DNA from: CAYXSX01 sp964467925
Lineage (GTDB): Bacteria > Pseudomonadota > Alphaproteobacteria > Micavibrionales > Micavibrionaceae
Length of the DNA: 64,000 nt
Assembly (NCBI GenBank): GCA_964467925.1
Contig: CAYXSX010000005.1
Location: forward strand, 50,590 to 114,589
Direction: 5' to 3'
The notes beneath the pieces were generated by a model. It was not told where the DNA came from. It made no database searches and was given only the letters and a program-made list of their open reading frames with translations. The first letter of the stretch is position 1. Each line of letters starts with the position of its first letter. The translations under genes and the position numbers were made by a program. Of this stretch, positions 16,239-25,561 are shown in pieces.

Positions 16239-18314
16239 ATGAATTTCTCATGGTTTCTTTCTCCGGATGTTACTTTGTTGGCCGTGTTGTTGTTCGCGGC
16301 GGCGGTGATACTGGTGCAGCGGCGCAAGATTACGGCGCAGATCGATATCTGGAAGGATTCCATGGATTCGCCCGGTTACGGGCTTGTGCTGTTCGATCAG
16401 GATGAAATCTTGCTGCGGGCTAATACGCAGGCTTTTGCGGCGCTGCCGTTCTTGCACGAAAAGATTGGCAGCAAATACGGCCTTCCCGATTTTCTGAATT
16501 ATCTGTTCGACGCCTCGGTCGAGATCGAGGAAAGTCTGAGCAAGGCGGTGGACCGCGCAGCGGAGAAAATTTTCAACCAGGGATTCCGCGATGTGATCCG
16601 GACCGAGGACGGTCATGTTTTTGCCGTTGAAGTGCAAAAGACGCCCAAGGGCCTGACCGTCGTGATCATGGTGGATCTTGAAAGTTACCAGCAGCAGGAA
16701 AAGCATTACAGCAAGCTGAGCCGCACGAACCACCAGCTTTTGCAGGCGGTGCAGGCAACCGCCAACCCGATCGTGGTAAGCGATGCCAAGGGTGAGAACC
16801 ACGATATTATTTTCAGCAACAAGGCGTTTTCCGAACTGGCGGAGCTGGAGAGTGATGAACTTGTGGATGTGAGTTTGAAAGACTGGTTCTATTCCTTCTG
16901 CCGCGACGAGGTGTATGAAACGCTACTGGCCGCACTGGAGGCGGGCGAGAATGCGGATGTGGATGTTAGCGTGCCGGGGGTGGACCAGTCCGTGCGCTGG
17001 TACAATATCAAGCTGACCCCGGTGATGGACGAGTGCGGGGAGCTTGATCTGTTCGTTTCGGTTTTCACCGATACGACCGAGCTGAAAATGCGTGAGGCGG
17101 AATTTTTCCAATCCAAAAAACTGGAGGCTCTGGGCCAGCTTGCGGCTGGCGTTGCGCATGATTTCAACAACGTGCTTTCAATCGTCAACGGGTATGCGCG
17201 CATGACGGCGCAGAATTTAAACGACCATGAAAAAGCGGGGGCGTATCTGGATAAAATCAGCGCGGCATCGGAACGCGGCGCGGCGCTGACGAAACAGATG
17301 CTGACCTTCAGCCGTCACAAGGTGGTGATGGAGCGCGTGATCAATATGCCCGAAGCGGTAGGCGAGCAGGAGGCTTTGTTGATGCCGCTTTTAGGGGCGG
17401 GGATCAAATTGAAAATCGAAAGCGCGGAAAATTATCTTCCGGTGGAATGTTCGCCGGACGCGCTGGGGCAGATATTGATGAATTTATGTGTGAATGCGCG
17501 CGATGCCATGCCGAAAGGCGGGACGCTGAGTGTCGAAGTCGGGCAGGCTTCGTATCTTCCTGATACTATGGCGGATAAAAGCAATCCGCACGGCTATGCG
17601 TTCCTGTCAGTCAAAGATACTGGCACGGGTATGAAGAAAGAAGTGATGGAGCGGATATTCGATCCCTTCTATACCACCAAGCAGCAAGGGCAGGGCACAG
17701 GGCTAGGCCTTTCAATGGTTTACGGGTTGGTGCAGGAAATGGGCGGGCATATCGAGGTCGTTTCCGAAGTGGGGCAGGGAACGACGTTTACGGTTTTCCT
17801 TCCTCTCAGTGATAAAGAGCCGGGAAAGAAAGCGTCAGGCTCGTTCGAGGATGTAAGCAGTCTGCGGCTTGACGGATATACCGCGCTGGTGGCTGAAGAC
17901 GAGGAGGGCTTGCTGGAAACAGTGACCGACATGCTGGAGAAAATGGGCATGAAGGTGATCGGGGCGTGCAACGGCAATGCCGCGCTGTTGAAACAGGATG
18001 AGTATGAAGGGGAGATCGATTTGCTTTTGACCGATGTGATCATGCCTGAACTCAATGGTGTGAAATTGGCTCAGCTCTTTAAATCTCTGCGTCCCGAGGC
18101 TAAAATAATATTCATGAGCGGGTACCCCGCCGGAAGCAGAGAATCAAATGTCGACCTTCCCGATCTGCCCGAAGATGCATTGTTCGTCGCCAAGCCGTTT
18201 AATTACGATGATCTGGCGCGGCTTATCTACGGCAAGTTGATTGGAGGGGAGCAGAGTGATATGAAAGATCAGTCTGGTATTGCGACAGCGCATTGGGAAA
18301 CCGTACAAAAGTAA
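16239..18314 (+). CDS. Hybrid sensor histidine kinase, CckA-like
   Basis: The 691-residue protein has one N-terminal transmembrane segment (about 8-28, TLLAVLLFAAAVILV), a PAS-like region (about 40-150), a second PAS domain (about 165-285), the HisKA dimerisation domain with phospho-accepting His307 in GVAHDFNN, an ATPase domain with NLCVNARDAMP, DTGTGM and GTGLGLSMVYG, and a C-terminal receiver with Asp599 in LLTDVIMPELNG. This layout matches CckA-type kinases, which drive the ChpT-CtrA/CpdR relay, but many hybrid kinases share it. The start at 16239 is chosen because it begins just before the membrane segment; the frame is open further up. A CheY-like gene follows 15 bases later. Confidence 0.8.
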   Translation: MNFSWFLSPDVTLLAVLLFAAAVILVQRRKITAQIDIWKDSMDSPGYGLVLFDQDEILLRANTQAFAALPFLHEKIGSKYGLPDFLNYLFDASVEIEESLSKAVDRAAEKIFNQGFRDVIRTEDGHVFAVEVQKTPKGLTVVIMVDLESYQQQEKHYSKLSRTNHQLLQAVQATANPIVVSDAKGENHDIIFSNKAFSELAELESDELVDVSLKDWFYSFCRDEVYETLLAALEAGENADVDVSVPGVDQSVRWYNIKLTPVMDECGELDLFVSVFTDTTELKMREAEFFQSKKLEALGQLAAGVAHDFNNVLSIVNGYARMTAQNLNDHEKAGAYLDKISAASERGAALTKQMLTFSRHKVVMERVINMPEAVGEQEALLMPLLGAGIKLKIESAENYLPVECSPDALGQILMNLCVNARDAMPKGGTLSVEVGQASYLPDTMADKSNPHGYAFLSVKDTGTGMKKEVMERIFDPFYTTKQQGQGTGLGLSMVYGLVQEMGGHIEVVSEVGQGTTFTVFLPLSDKEPGKKASGSFEDVSSLRLDGYTALVAEDEEGLLETVTDMLEKMGMKVIGACNGNAALLKQDEYEGEIDLLLTDVIMPELNGVKLAQLFKSLRPEAKIIFMSGYPAGSRESNVDLPDLPEDALFVAKPFNYDDLARLIYGKLIGGEQSDMKDQSGIATAHWETVQK

Positions 18315-18329
18315 AGGCGGGAACGATAA

Positions 18330-18746
18330 ATGGCGAACCAGAAAGCAAAACAGAAAGTAAATTTTGAAGATCTGAAAATACTGATCGTAGAGGATCAGCC
18401 CGAGGCCCGCGCTATGTTGCGCAACATGCTGGGCGAGTTGGGTGTTACGCAGATTTTCGAGGCTAAGGACGGGCGCGAGGCGCTGGATTTCGTGGACTCG
18501 GCTTTCGATTTCATCGACATGATCGTATGTGACTGGAACATGCCCGGCCTGTCGGGGGTGGAGCTTTTGCGCCAGCTTCGTACGGTTGACCCTTCCATGC
18601 CGTTTTTGATGGTGACGGGGCGTAGCGACATGGAATCGGTCGTAGAGGCAAAGTCCAGCGGCGTGACGGGGTATATCCGCAAACCCTTCTCTCCTGTCCA
18701 GCTTGAGGCGAAGCTGCGGATCATTCTTCAGCGCATGGAAGCTTAA
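18330..18746 (+). CDS. CheY-like single-domain response regulator
   Basis: The 138-residue protein has a short basic N-terminal extension followed by a receiver domain: acidic pair E21-D22, phospho-acceptor D68 in IVCDWNMPGLSG, T96 in MVTGRS and K118 in IRKPFSP. No output domain is present. It starts 15 bases after the hybrid kinase, so the pair is almost certainly co-transcribed and the regulator is the likely phosphate partner. Such stand-alone regulators can act on motility or as phosphate sinks; the target is not evident. Confidence 0.85.
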   Translation: MANQKAKQKVNFEDLKILIVEDQPEARAMLRNMLGELGVTQIFEAKDGREALDFVDSAFDFIDMIVCDWNMPGLSGVELLRQLRTVDPSMPFLMVTGRSDMESVVEAKSSGVTGYIRKPFSPVQLEAKLRIILQRMEA

Positions 18747-18804
18747 CGGGGATTTTTCTGTCCGCGGACTATGTTGACCGGGCAGAATCGCGTAGCCTTA
18801 AGGG

Positions 18805-20286
18805 ATGGGCGAAGGCGATGCATTTTTCGATTTATGTGTCATAGGTGGCGGCATTAACGGCGCAGGGATTGCGCGTGATGCGGCAGGGCGTGGACTGTCG
18901 GTTGTCTTGCTGGAGGCAAGCGATCTGGCGAGCGGTACGTCCTCGGCGAGCACCAAGCTGATTCATGGCGGCCTTCGTTATCTCGAATATCTTGAATTTA
19001 AATTGGTGCGTGAGTCTCTGGCTGAGCGTGAGACGCTGCTTTCCATGGCGCCGCATCTTATCAAGCCGCTGGAAATCATTCTGCCACATGATACCGACCA
19101 GCGCCCTTACTGGATGATCCGTCTTGGGCTCTGGCTTTACGACCATCTGGGCGGGCGCAGGAAATTACCGCGCTCGAGAGGGCTTGATGTGGGTGCGGAT
19201 AAATACGGCGCCCCGCTTTCCCCTCATTACAAAAAGGCGTTTTCTTTTTCAGATTGCTGGGCCGATGATGCGCGGCTGGTTTTGGCTAACGCCCAGTCGG
19301 CGGCGGAAAAGGGCGCGCGCATTGTCACGCATGCGGCGTGTACGGGCCTGAGAGAAGAAGGCAAACTCTGGCATATCGAGGCGGGGCCGCGGAGCTGTAA
19401 GGCGCGTATGGTTGTAAACGCTGCTGGACCGTGGGTTAGCCGGCTTTTGAGCGAGACGGGGCTGGATACGCCCAGTGTGCCGAAAATCCGCATGGTCAAG
19501 GGTAGCCACATCGTGGTTAAGCGCCGCTATGCCGGTGAGCATGCCTATATGATTCAGCAAGCGGACGGGCGGATCGTGTTCGTCATTCCGTACGAGAAGG
19601 ATTACACCCTGATAGGCACAACGGAAGAGGATTATGAGGGCGACCCGCAGCAGGCCGGAATTTCACCGCAAGAAATAGATTACCTTTGTCAGGCATATAG
19701 CACGGCGTTTCGCGACAGCATCAGCGAGGATGATTTGCAATGGGCCTATAGCGGCGTGCGCCCGCTTTTCGATCAGGGTGATGGCGAGGCCAAATCCGCC
19801 ACGCGAGATTACAAACTTTATAAACACGAGAACTGTAAGTTGCCGTTGATTTCAGTTTTTGGTGGTAAGCTGACGACATACCGCAAGCTTGCGGAAAGCG
19901 TGGTGAATATGATTTGCAAGGAGGCGCCCTGGACCGAAGGGGCGAAGCTTCCGGGCGGGGATTTCAATGATTTCCGCAGTTTTCTGGAGCGCCAGCACGC
20001 GCTTTATCCGTGGCTTCCGCCCGAGCTTTGTGAGCGATATGCGCACGCTTATGGTACATGCATGGAGAAGCTGTTACGGCGGAAAAACGCACTGGGCGAC
20101 ATGGGCACGCATTACGGCGATTACGTTTATGAAACGGAAATTGCTTATATGATCCGCTATGAATGGGCACGCGGTATCGAGGATATTTTATGGCGCAGAT
20201 CGAAGCTTGGTTTAAGCATCAGCGATGAAACGCGGAGCAATTTGCAGGAGGCTTTGCCGGACTTGCTGGAGAATTACAAGCCATGA
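18805..20286 (+). CDS. glpD: Glycerol-3-phosphate dehydrogenase, aerobic
   Basis: The 493-residue flavoprotein has the N-terminal FAD-binding motif GGGINGAGIARDAAGRG, the family stretch SGTSSASTKLIHGGLRYLEYLEFKLVRE, a second FAD region YAGVRPLF, and the C-terminal alpha-helical domain. It oxidises glycerol-3-phosphate to dihydroxyacetone phosphate and passes electrons to membrane quinone. It overlaps glpK by four bases (ATGA), so both are translated together and form a glycerol use operon. AAGGG lies immediately next to the ATG, closer than usual, so the exact start is somewhat uncertain. Confidence 0.93.
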   Translation: MGEGDAFFDLCVIGGGINGAGIARDAAGRGLSVVLLEASDLASGTSSASTKLIHGGLRYLEYLEFKLVRESLAERETLLSMAPHLIKPLEIILPHDTDQRPYWMIRLGLWLYDHLGGRRKLPRSRGLDVGADKYGAPLSPHYKKAFSFSDCWADDARLVLANAQSAAEKGARIVTHAACTGLREEGKLWHIEAGPRSCKARMVVNAAGPWVSRLLSETGLDTPSVPKIRMVKGSHIVVKRRYAGEHAYMIQQADGRIVFVIPYEKDYTLIGTTEEDYEGDPQQAGISPQEIDYLCQAYSTAFRDSISEDDLQWAYSGVRPLFDQGDGEAKSATRDYKLYKHENCKLPLISVFGGKLTTYRKLAESVVNMICKEAPWTEGAKLPGGDFNDFRSFLERQHALYPWLPPELCERYAHAYGTCMEKLLRRKNALGDMGTHYGDYVYETEIAYMIRYEWARGIEDILWRRSKLGLSISDETRSNLQEALPDLLENYKP

Positions 20287-21755
20287 GCGGGGCGCGGAAT
20301 CTTCTGGCGATCGATCAGGGAACGACCAGCAGCCGGGCGATTTTATTCTCGCCCGAGGGTAAAATCCTCTCGCTTAAGCAAAAGGAGCTTAAGCTTTATT
20401 ATCCGCACTCGGGATGGGTAGAGCAGGATGCGCGCGATATATGGGATGATACTTTATGGGCTTGCCACGGCGTTTTGGAAGAGACTAGCGGCGTTGCCGG
20501 CATTGGTATTACCAACCAGCGCGAAACAACCGTTATTTGGGACCGTAAAACGGGAGAGCCGATATATAACGCCATCGTCTGGCAGGACCGTCGCACAGCC
20601 GATATGTGCGCGAAGCTGAAAGCTGACGGTCATGAAGAAACGATCAGCGCGAAAACGGGCTTGCTGCTCGATCCGTATTTTTCAGGAACGAAAATTGTCT
20701 GGATGCTGGACAACGTTAAGGGTGCTCGAGAGCGGGCGGAGGCGGGCGAGCTTGCTTTCGGCACGGTGGATAGCTGGCTTCTATGGAATCTGACCGGAGG
20801 AAAAGTGCACGCCACGGATGTGACCAATGCCTCGCGCACTTTGCTGTTCGATATAAAGGAAAATAAATGGAGCGCGGAGCTTTGCGAAATGCTCGGCGTG
20901 CCGCAATCTCTTCTGCCCGAAGTAAAGGACAATGTCGCGGAATTCGGCACGACGGATTTGTTCGGCGAACCCCTGACCATTGGCGGAATTGCAGGGGATC
21001 AGCAGGCGGCACTGATCGGGCAGGCGTGCTTTGAAAAAGGGATGGTCAAATCCACCTATGGCACGGGGTGTTTCGCGCTGATCAATATCGGGAGTGAGTT
21101 CGTAAGGTCGCAAAACCGTCTTCTGACCACGATCGGTTACCGGATAGACGGGAAAACGACTTATGCGCTGGAGGGGTCGATCTTTATCGCCGGGGCGGCG
21201 ATCCAGTGGCTGCGCGACGGGTTGCAGATTTTCAGCGAGGCGAAAGAAAGCGAGGCGCTGGCGGCATCGGTTGAGGATACGAACGGGGTTTATTTTGTGC
21301 CAGCCTTTACCGGGCTTGGCGCTCCGTATTGGGAGCCCGAGGCAAGGGCGCTGATCTGCGGACTCGGGCGCGATTCCACCAAGGCGCATATCGCCCGCGC
21401 GGCGCTGGAGGCGCAGGCCTATCAGACGCTCGATCTGATGGCGGCGATGGAGGATGACAGCGGGGTGAAGGTGGCCACTATACGCGCTGATGGCGGCCTA
21501 GTGGCCAATAAATTCATGACGCAGTTTCTGGCTGATATGCTGGGCCGCAGTGTGGAGGTTCCGGAAGTGGCCGAATGCACGGCATGGGGCGCAGCAGCAC
21601 TGGCGGGGCTGCAAAGCGGGGTGTTCAGCGGGCTGGATGATATTACCCACGCATGGCGACTGGATGCGCGTTTTGAAAGCGCCATGGATGCGAAAACCCG
21701 TGAGAGTTTGTATGAAGGCTGGAAACTTGCGGTGAGACGGGTAAGGGTAGTATAA
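20283..21755 (+). CDS. glpK: Glycerol kinase
   Basis: The 490-residue protein of the FGGY kinase family begins NLLAIDQGTTSSRAI (phosphate 1 motif), then SGWVEQDA, GITNQRETTVIW, IVWQDRRTAD, the second domain with GIAGDQQAALIGQ and STYGTGCF, and the ADP motif near ADGGLVANKFMTQFLADML. It phosphorylates glycerol to glycerol-3-phosphate, the substrate of the GlpD encoded just upstream with a four-base overlap. No glpF facilitator or repressor gene is in the window. Confidence 0.95.
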   Translation: MSGARNLLAIDQGTTSSRAILFSPEGKILSLKQKELKLYYPHSGWVEQDARDIWDDTLWACHGVLEETSGVAGIGITNQRETTVIWDRKTGEPIYNAIVWQDRRTADMCAKLKADGHEETISAKTGLLLDPYFSGTKIVWMLDNVKGARERAEAGELAFGTVDSWLLWNLTGGKVHATDVTNASRTLLFDIKENKWSAELCEMLGVPQSLLPEVKDNVAEFGTTDLFGEPLTIGGIAGDQQAALIGQACFEKGMVKSTYGTGCFALINIGSEFVRSQNRLLTTIGYRIDGKTTYALEGSIFIAGAAIQWLRDGLQIFSEAKESEALAASVEDTNGVYFVPAFTGLGAPYWEPEARALICGLGRDSTKAHIARAALEAQAYQTLDLMAAMEDDSGVKVATIRADGGLVANKFMTQFLADMLGRSVEVPEVAECTAWGAAALAGLQSGVFSGLDDITHAWRLDARFESAMDAKTRESLYEGWKLAVRRVRVV

Positions 21756-21816
21756 GAAAACTTATGGCGTTATGATAAATTTTTATCAGGGTTGAATCTA
21801 AGGGGGGGTAGTTATA

Positions 21817-22431
21817 ATGGAATCTATTGACGATCAGGACATAGGCACGCTTTCAAGGGTGCTTAGAATATCTCAGGACAAGGTGAGTGCGGCCCCCCAT
21901 CCCGATGCCCCTGAAACAAGGCTGGTCATAAGGTTGGAGCTTCCTGGTGTAATGGGCGCTCCGGTCGTGGCGGCCTATTTAAACGTTGAGTATTACGATA
22001 TTCCAGCAAGCGTAAGATCTGGCCCTGTGGTGCATTACAATTCCCGGGATTACGCATATATAGATATTCTGGGTGATCTGTGTTTATCGGTGGATCAGGG
22101 TAATGTTGGCGAGTTTGTAGCGGGCTTGGCCCAGCGCGCGGAAGATATCGCTTATGTGCTGGATAATCCCGGTATTGTTACGCCCTTGCGTGCCTTGTCT
22201 TTTGAACAGGCACGGGCGAATTATGAACGGGACAAGCATGGTTCTTCCGGTGGTTCTTCCGGGCGCCCAAATTATGGAGAGTTTCTGCGCAATATACCTC
22301 CCAATCACGGCCTTAACGAAGTATGGGCCAGGATGCAAGCCGATGAGGAACAGGGGAGAGGGAAATCCCGCCGCCAGCCCGCTTCAATCGCGGGGCGCGT
22401 AACACAGTTTTTTCACGGTCTTGGTTTATAA
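21817..22431 (+). CDS. Orphan cytoplasmic protein, 204 residues
   Basis: I do not recognise it. The first 130 residues look like a mixed alpha/beta fold (LVIRLELPGVMGAPVVAAYLNVEYYDI, YIDILGDLCLSVDQG, FVAGLAQRAEDIAYVLDNPG); a Gly/Ser linker (GSSGGSSGR) precedes a basic tail. There is no signal peptide. AAGGGGGG lies about ten bases before the ATG. It converges with the large FecR-domain gene, the two stops being only seven bases apart. Confidence 0.6.
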   Translation: MESIDDQDIGTLSRVLRISQDKVSAAPHPDAPETRLVIRLELPGVMGAPVVAAYLNVEYYDIPASVRSGPVVHYNSRDYAYIDILGDLCLSVDQGNVGEFVAGLAQRAEDIAYVLDNPGIVTPLRALSFEQARANYERDKHGSSGGSSGRPNYGEFLRNIPPNHGLNEVWARMQADEEQGRGKSRRQPASIAGRVTQFFHGLGL

Positions 22432-22438
22432 CAACAGA

Positions 22439-25432
22439 TTAAACCGGAAGGCCTAAACCTGTTACGTTGGTGGAATTGGTTGCCGGATCGTTGATCAGTA
22501 ATGTAACCGTGCCGTCTGAGAACGAGCTGTAAAGATTGCCGTTTACGGTTATATCCTGACCTTGCGTAAAGGTGCTGCCTTGCGCGTTGAAGTTCACAAC
22601 GTCGTTTGTTCCGCCGTTATCGAGTTTGAGAATCAGCGTATTACGGCCATCGGTCATATCAATGACATCCTGGCGGGTCAGGCTGATCGTTTCGGACTGT
22701 CCGTTGACCAGATCAAACATCTCCATGTTTTTAATTTTATCACTGAGATTTGAAAAATTGATGGTTTGTGAGCTGCTGCTGTTTATTTTTAGCGTATCGC
22801 CAATACCGCTGGCCGTGCCGCCTGCGCTGACTGAGGGCAGCAGAAGGTCGTCCGTCCCGCCATCATAAATAGCGTTTGCAAGGCCTGAGCCCAGACCTCC
22901 GGTTCCTGTCCCAAATAATCCAGCGTTGACGGAGGCATCAAAGATAAAAGTATCATCGCCGGCCATACCGTAAACTCTGTTGTTGGCTTCCTGAATGTTG
23001 ATAGTATCTTTGCCGTTATAGCCGAGCACAGTATTTCCTGTGGAGCCTTGGTGAATTAAAGTTACGTCATCGCCGCCGCCCAAGTGCAGTTTGTTGCCTG
23101 TTACTGCTCCAGAGGAACCGACTTCTATCGTGGTGTCATTGGCGTTACCGAAAAAGATCTCGTTATTGTTGCTGTTGATTGTAAAGGGGTTTACATTCAG
23201 GCTTACGCCGGGGTTTACTGCAATGACCTCGTTTCCGGTTGTAAAATTATAGGTGCCGTCTGAGGGAATATAAGTATCCTGAAGCGCTCCATAAAATTTG
23301 AAATTCTGGAACCCGCTGGAAAGGCCGTTTTGGTCGAGCGCCTCAACGGATAAAACGAAATTAAAATCGGCAGGTATGCTTGCGCCGAAATTGATTTTCA
23401 AAATACCATTAAATGTTGTCTGCCCATTGGCTACATCAATCGGATTGCCGGTTCCGTCTGTGATGCTCACAATTTCGCTGCCAAGCCGTGCATTTAAGGC
23501 TGACACTGTGGTTGTACTTAGCTTGTAGGTAAGCTGTTCCGCAATATTTCCTTGAGTGCCGCTTGACAAGACGTTGTCACCGGAATCGCGGCCGAAATCA
23601 GGGTCACCGAAAAGCGGTTTGAAATCAAAAGCCCATTGGCTGTTTACGGATGCAGAAAAGAGTTCAAGTGGAACGCCGTCTATATAGTCGCCCGTTCCAG
23701 CTTCGAATAGTGTTGCATCACTGTTTGAAGAATCATGATTTCCTTTCAGGAAGGGGTTTTCGTTCACATCCGTGATGTTGTGGGTAATCTGATTTCCCAG
23801 GTTTAGCGTTTCGCCCCGCACGGCAACAGTAATGTTGGAGGCCGCTTGCATCAGGTCGGTAATTTGATCAAAGTCCAGACCCGCTTTAACGGCGGTCGTA
23901 TTGTCGACCACGACTTGAAAAACATTTGCCGTGCCCGTGGACAGTACGCGGAGATTGCCGCTGGTGAAAGCTGTGGGCGCATTTGCGAACGTGAAGTCGC
24001 TCGCGCTGACGGCGCTTCCGGCATCCACCTGGATCTTAGCCAGTACGGTATAAGTCGGCGAGGTTACACCACTAACGATCTCGGAATAGCTGTGCGTAAG
24101 GAACGTCGCGTTCGGATCAGCCGGTGGTGGCGGAGGTGGTGTTGTATTACTCGAATCGTCCGTGTTGGAATCGTTGGTCGTTGTCGTTTTGAGCGGGGGA
24201 CGTACGGGCTCGCTTGTTGTCGTTGTTGTTTTGGTTGTTGTGTCAGCCGGGGGCGGAGGTGGGGCAGGCGCTTTTGCTACACGTGTGTCGGTGGGTGCCG
24301 GACCTTGTGCCGCTTTGGCGCCGTCTGTTGTCGCTGTGTCAACGGTAGTGCCGAAACCGCCTTTGGAAGCTTGTGTTTGCGTAGGTTGTGGCGCAGGGGC
24401 CTTGGCACCCTCTGCAGGAGCTTCTCCTGCTGCTTTGCCTTCGCCGCTGTCTGAACTACCTTCGCCGGATTCTCCTTTGCTTTCGCTATTGCCGGAGCCG
24501 GATTTGCTGCCGCTGTCATTTGCCGCATCGCCGATGGAAGAGAATAAGCTTGGCGCCACATTAGAAACGCTAGAGAATCTGCCTGCCACGTCACCCGCCG
24601 ACATCACGCCGATATTTTCAACGCCGCCGCCCACGTTAAAACGTGCGGTTTCAAACTGGCCGGCCAGAGTGACCTGATTGCCGCCGAAATCGGTTACCAC
24701 AATCGCGCCTTCCAGTACGGTAATCTCGCCGTTGGTCACATCGCCCGCGATAATGGTACCGCGGATGCCGATAGAACCTGAAGGTGTTTCAATTTGTACA
24801 TCGTCGGGATCATCGCGCCCGATCATGCCGGAGGTAAAGACGAACACGCCCTTAAGGACGGAAAAATTCTGTGTGCCGCTTTGTGTGGACGGATCGTAAA
24901 CATATTCGTCGATGGCAAGGCGGGCGTCTTCTGAAACGGCGAATTCCGTTTCGTCGATAAAGACGATATTGACCGCGCCGTCGCCGGATGTTTCCACCAC
25001 GTCGCCCTGATAAATGGGCGTGCCGATGGTGACGGGCTCTACGGTGCCGTCAACGCGGGTGACTGTGGCCTCGCCGGTGACTTCACTGACCCCGCCCACG
25101 GGGCTTTCATCGGTCATGGAGCCAGCATTGGCGTATTCGGACCCACTGGAGAGGAAAGAATCAACAAGGTTCGGTGTTAAATGCATGCCGTCGAGTGATA
25201 CCAGATCTGGGGCGGGTTGAGCTGCGAAATATCCTTCGATAACGACCGTGCCGCCGGGGCCCTCGAGCACAAGGTCCATGCCGTCGCGGGACATGTCGGC
25301 GTCACGTACGAATGAGTTGTCGGGCAGATCTACCGCGCCCTCATGAGCGCTTAATGTAAGATGTGATGATGTTGATGGTGCGCCGCCTGCACTATAGCTA
25401 TCGGAGAAATCGCTGCTTCCGTTATATGCCAT
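22439..25432 (-). CDS. Large secreted FecR-domain protein with degenerate RTX repeats
   Basis: The 997-residue acidic protein lacks a classical signal peptide. Residues about 147-240 form a FecR-like domain (GDVVETSGDGAVNIVF, LAIDEYVYDP, GVFVFTSGMIG, IETPSGSIGIRGTI). A low-complexity Ser/Gly/Glu, Ala/Pro then Thr/Pro linker spans about 300-445. A cadherin-like region follows (DVNENPF, LTYKLSTTT), and about 755-835 holds weak Ca-binding nonapeptide repeats (LHLGGGDDV, YNGKDTI, YGMAGDDTF). The ending resembles a type I secretion signal region. This matches FecR-containing type I secreted adhesins or repeat proteins. No secretion ABC transporter genes are adjacent. Confidence 0.7.
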   Translation of the reverse strand: MAYNGSSDFSDSYSAGGAPSTSSHLTLSAHEGAVDLPDNSFVRDADMSRDGMDLVLEGPGGTVVIEGYFAAQPAPDLVSLDGMHLTPNLVDSFLSSGSEYANAGSMTDESPVGGVSEVTGEATVTRVDGTVEPVTIGTPIYQGDVVETSGDGAVNIVFIDETEFAVSEDARLAIDEYVYDPSTQSGTQNFSVLKGVFVFTSGMIGRDDPDDVQIETPSGSIGIRGTIIAGDVTNGEITVLEGAIVVTDFGGNQVTLAGQFETARFNVGGGVENIGVMSAGDVAGRFSSVSNVAPSLFSSIGDAANDSGSKSGSGNSESKGESGEGSSDSGEGKAAGEAPAEGAKAPAPQPTQTQASKGGFGTTVDTATTDGAKAAQGPAPTDTRVAKAPAPPPPPADTTTKTTTTTSEPVRPPLKTTTTNDSNTDDSSNTTPPPPPPADPNATFLTHSYSEIVSGVTSPTYTVLAKIQVDAGSAVSASDFTFANAPTAFTSGNLRVLSTGTANVFQVVVDNTTAVKAGLDFDQITDLMQAASNITVAVRGETLNLGNQITHNITDVNENPFLKGNHDSSNSDATLFEAGTGDYIDGVPLELFSASVNSQWAFDFKPLFGDPDFGRDSGDNVLSSGTQGNIAEQLTYKLSTTTVSALNARLGSEIVSITDGTGNPIDVANGQTTFNGILKINFGASIPADFNFVLSVEALDQNGLSSGFQNFKFYGALQDTYIPSDGTYNFTTGNEVIAVNPGVSLNVNPFTINSNNNEIFFGNANDTTIEVGSSGAVTGNKLHLGGGDDVTLIHQGSTGNTVLGYNGKDTINIQEANNRVYGMAGDDTFIFDASVNAGLFGTGTGGLGSGLANAIYDGGTDDLLLPSVSAGGTASGIGDTLKINSSSSQTINFSNLSDKIKNMEMFDLVNGQSETISLTRQDVIDMTDGRNTLILKLDNGGTNDVVNFNAQGSTFTQGQDITVNGNLYSSFSDGTVTLLINDPATNSTNVTGLGLPV

Positions 25433-25561
25433 TTTTGAACCCTGTCCCCTAAAGTAAATGTTTTATCGTACGCAGACGCGGCCCTTTTTCAGGCCTATTC
25501 CTTATTTTAAGTGAGAAGTTCTTAAGGATAGGTAATGATTGGATAAAATCCGGTCTATTTT

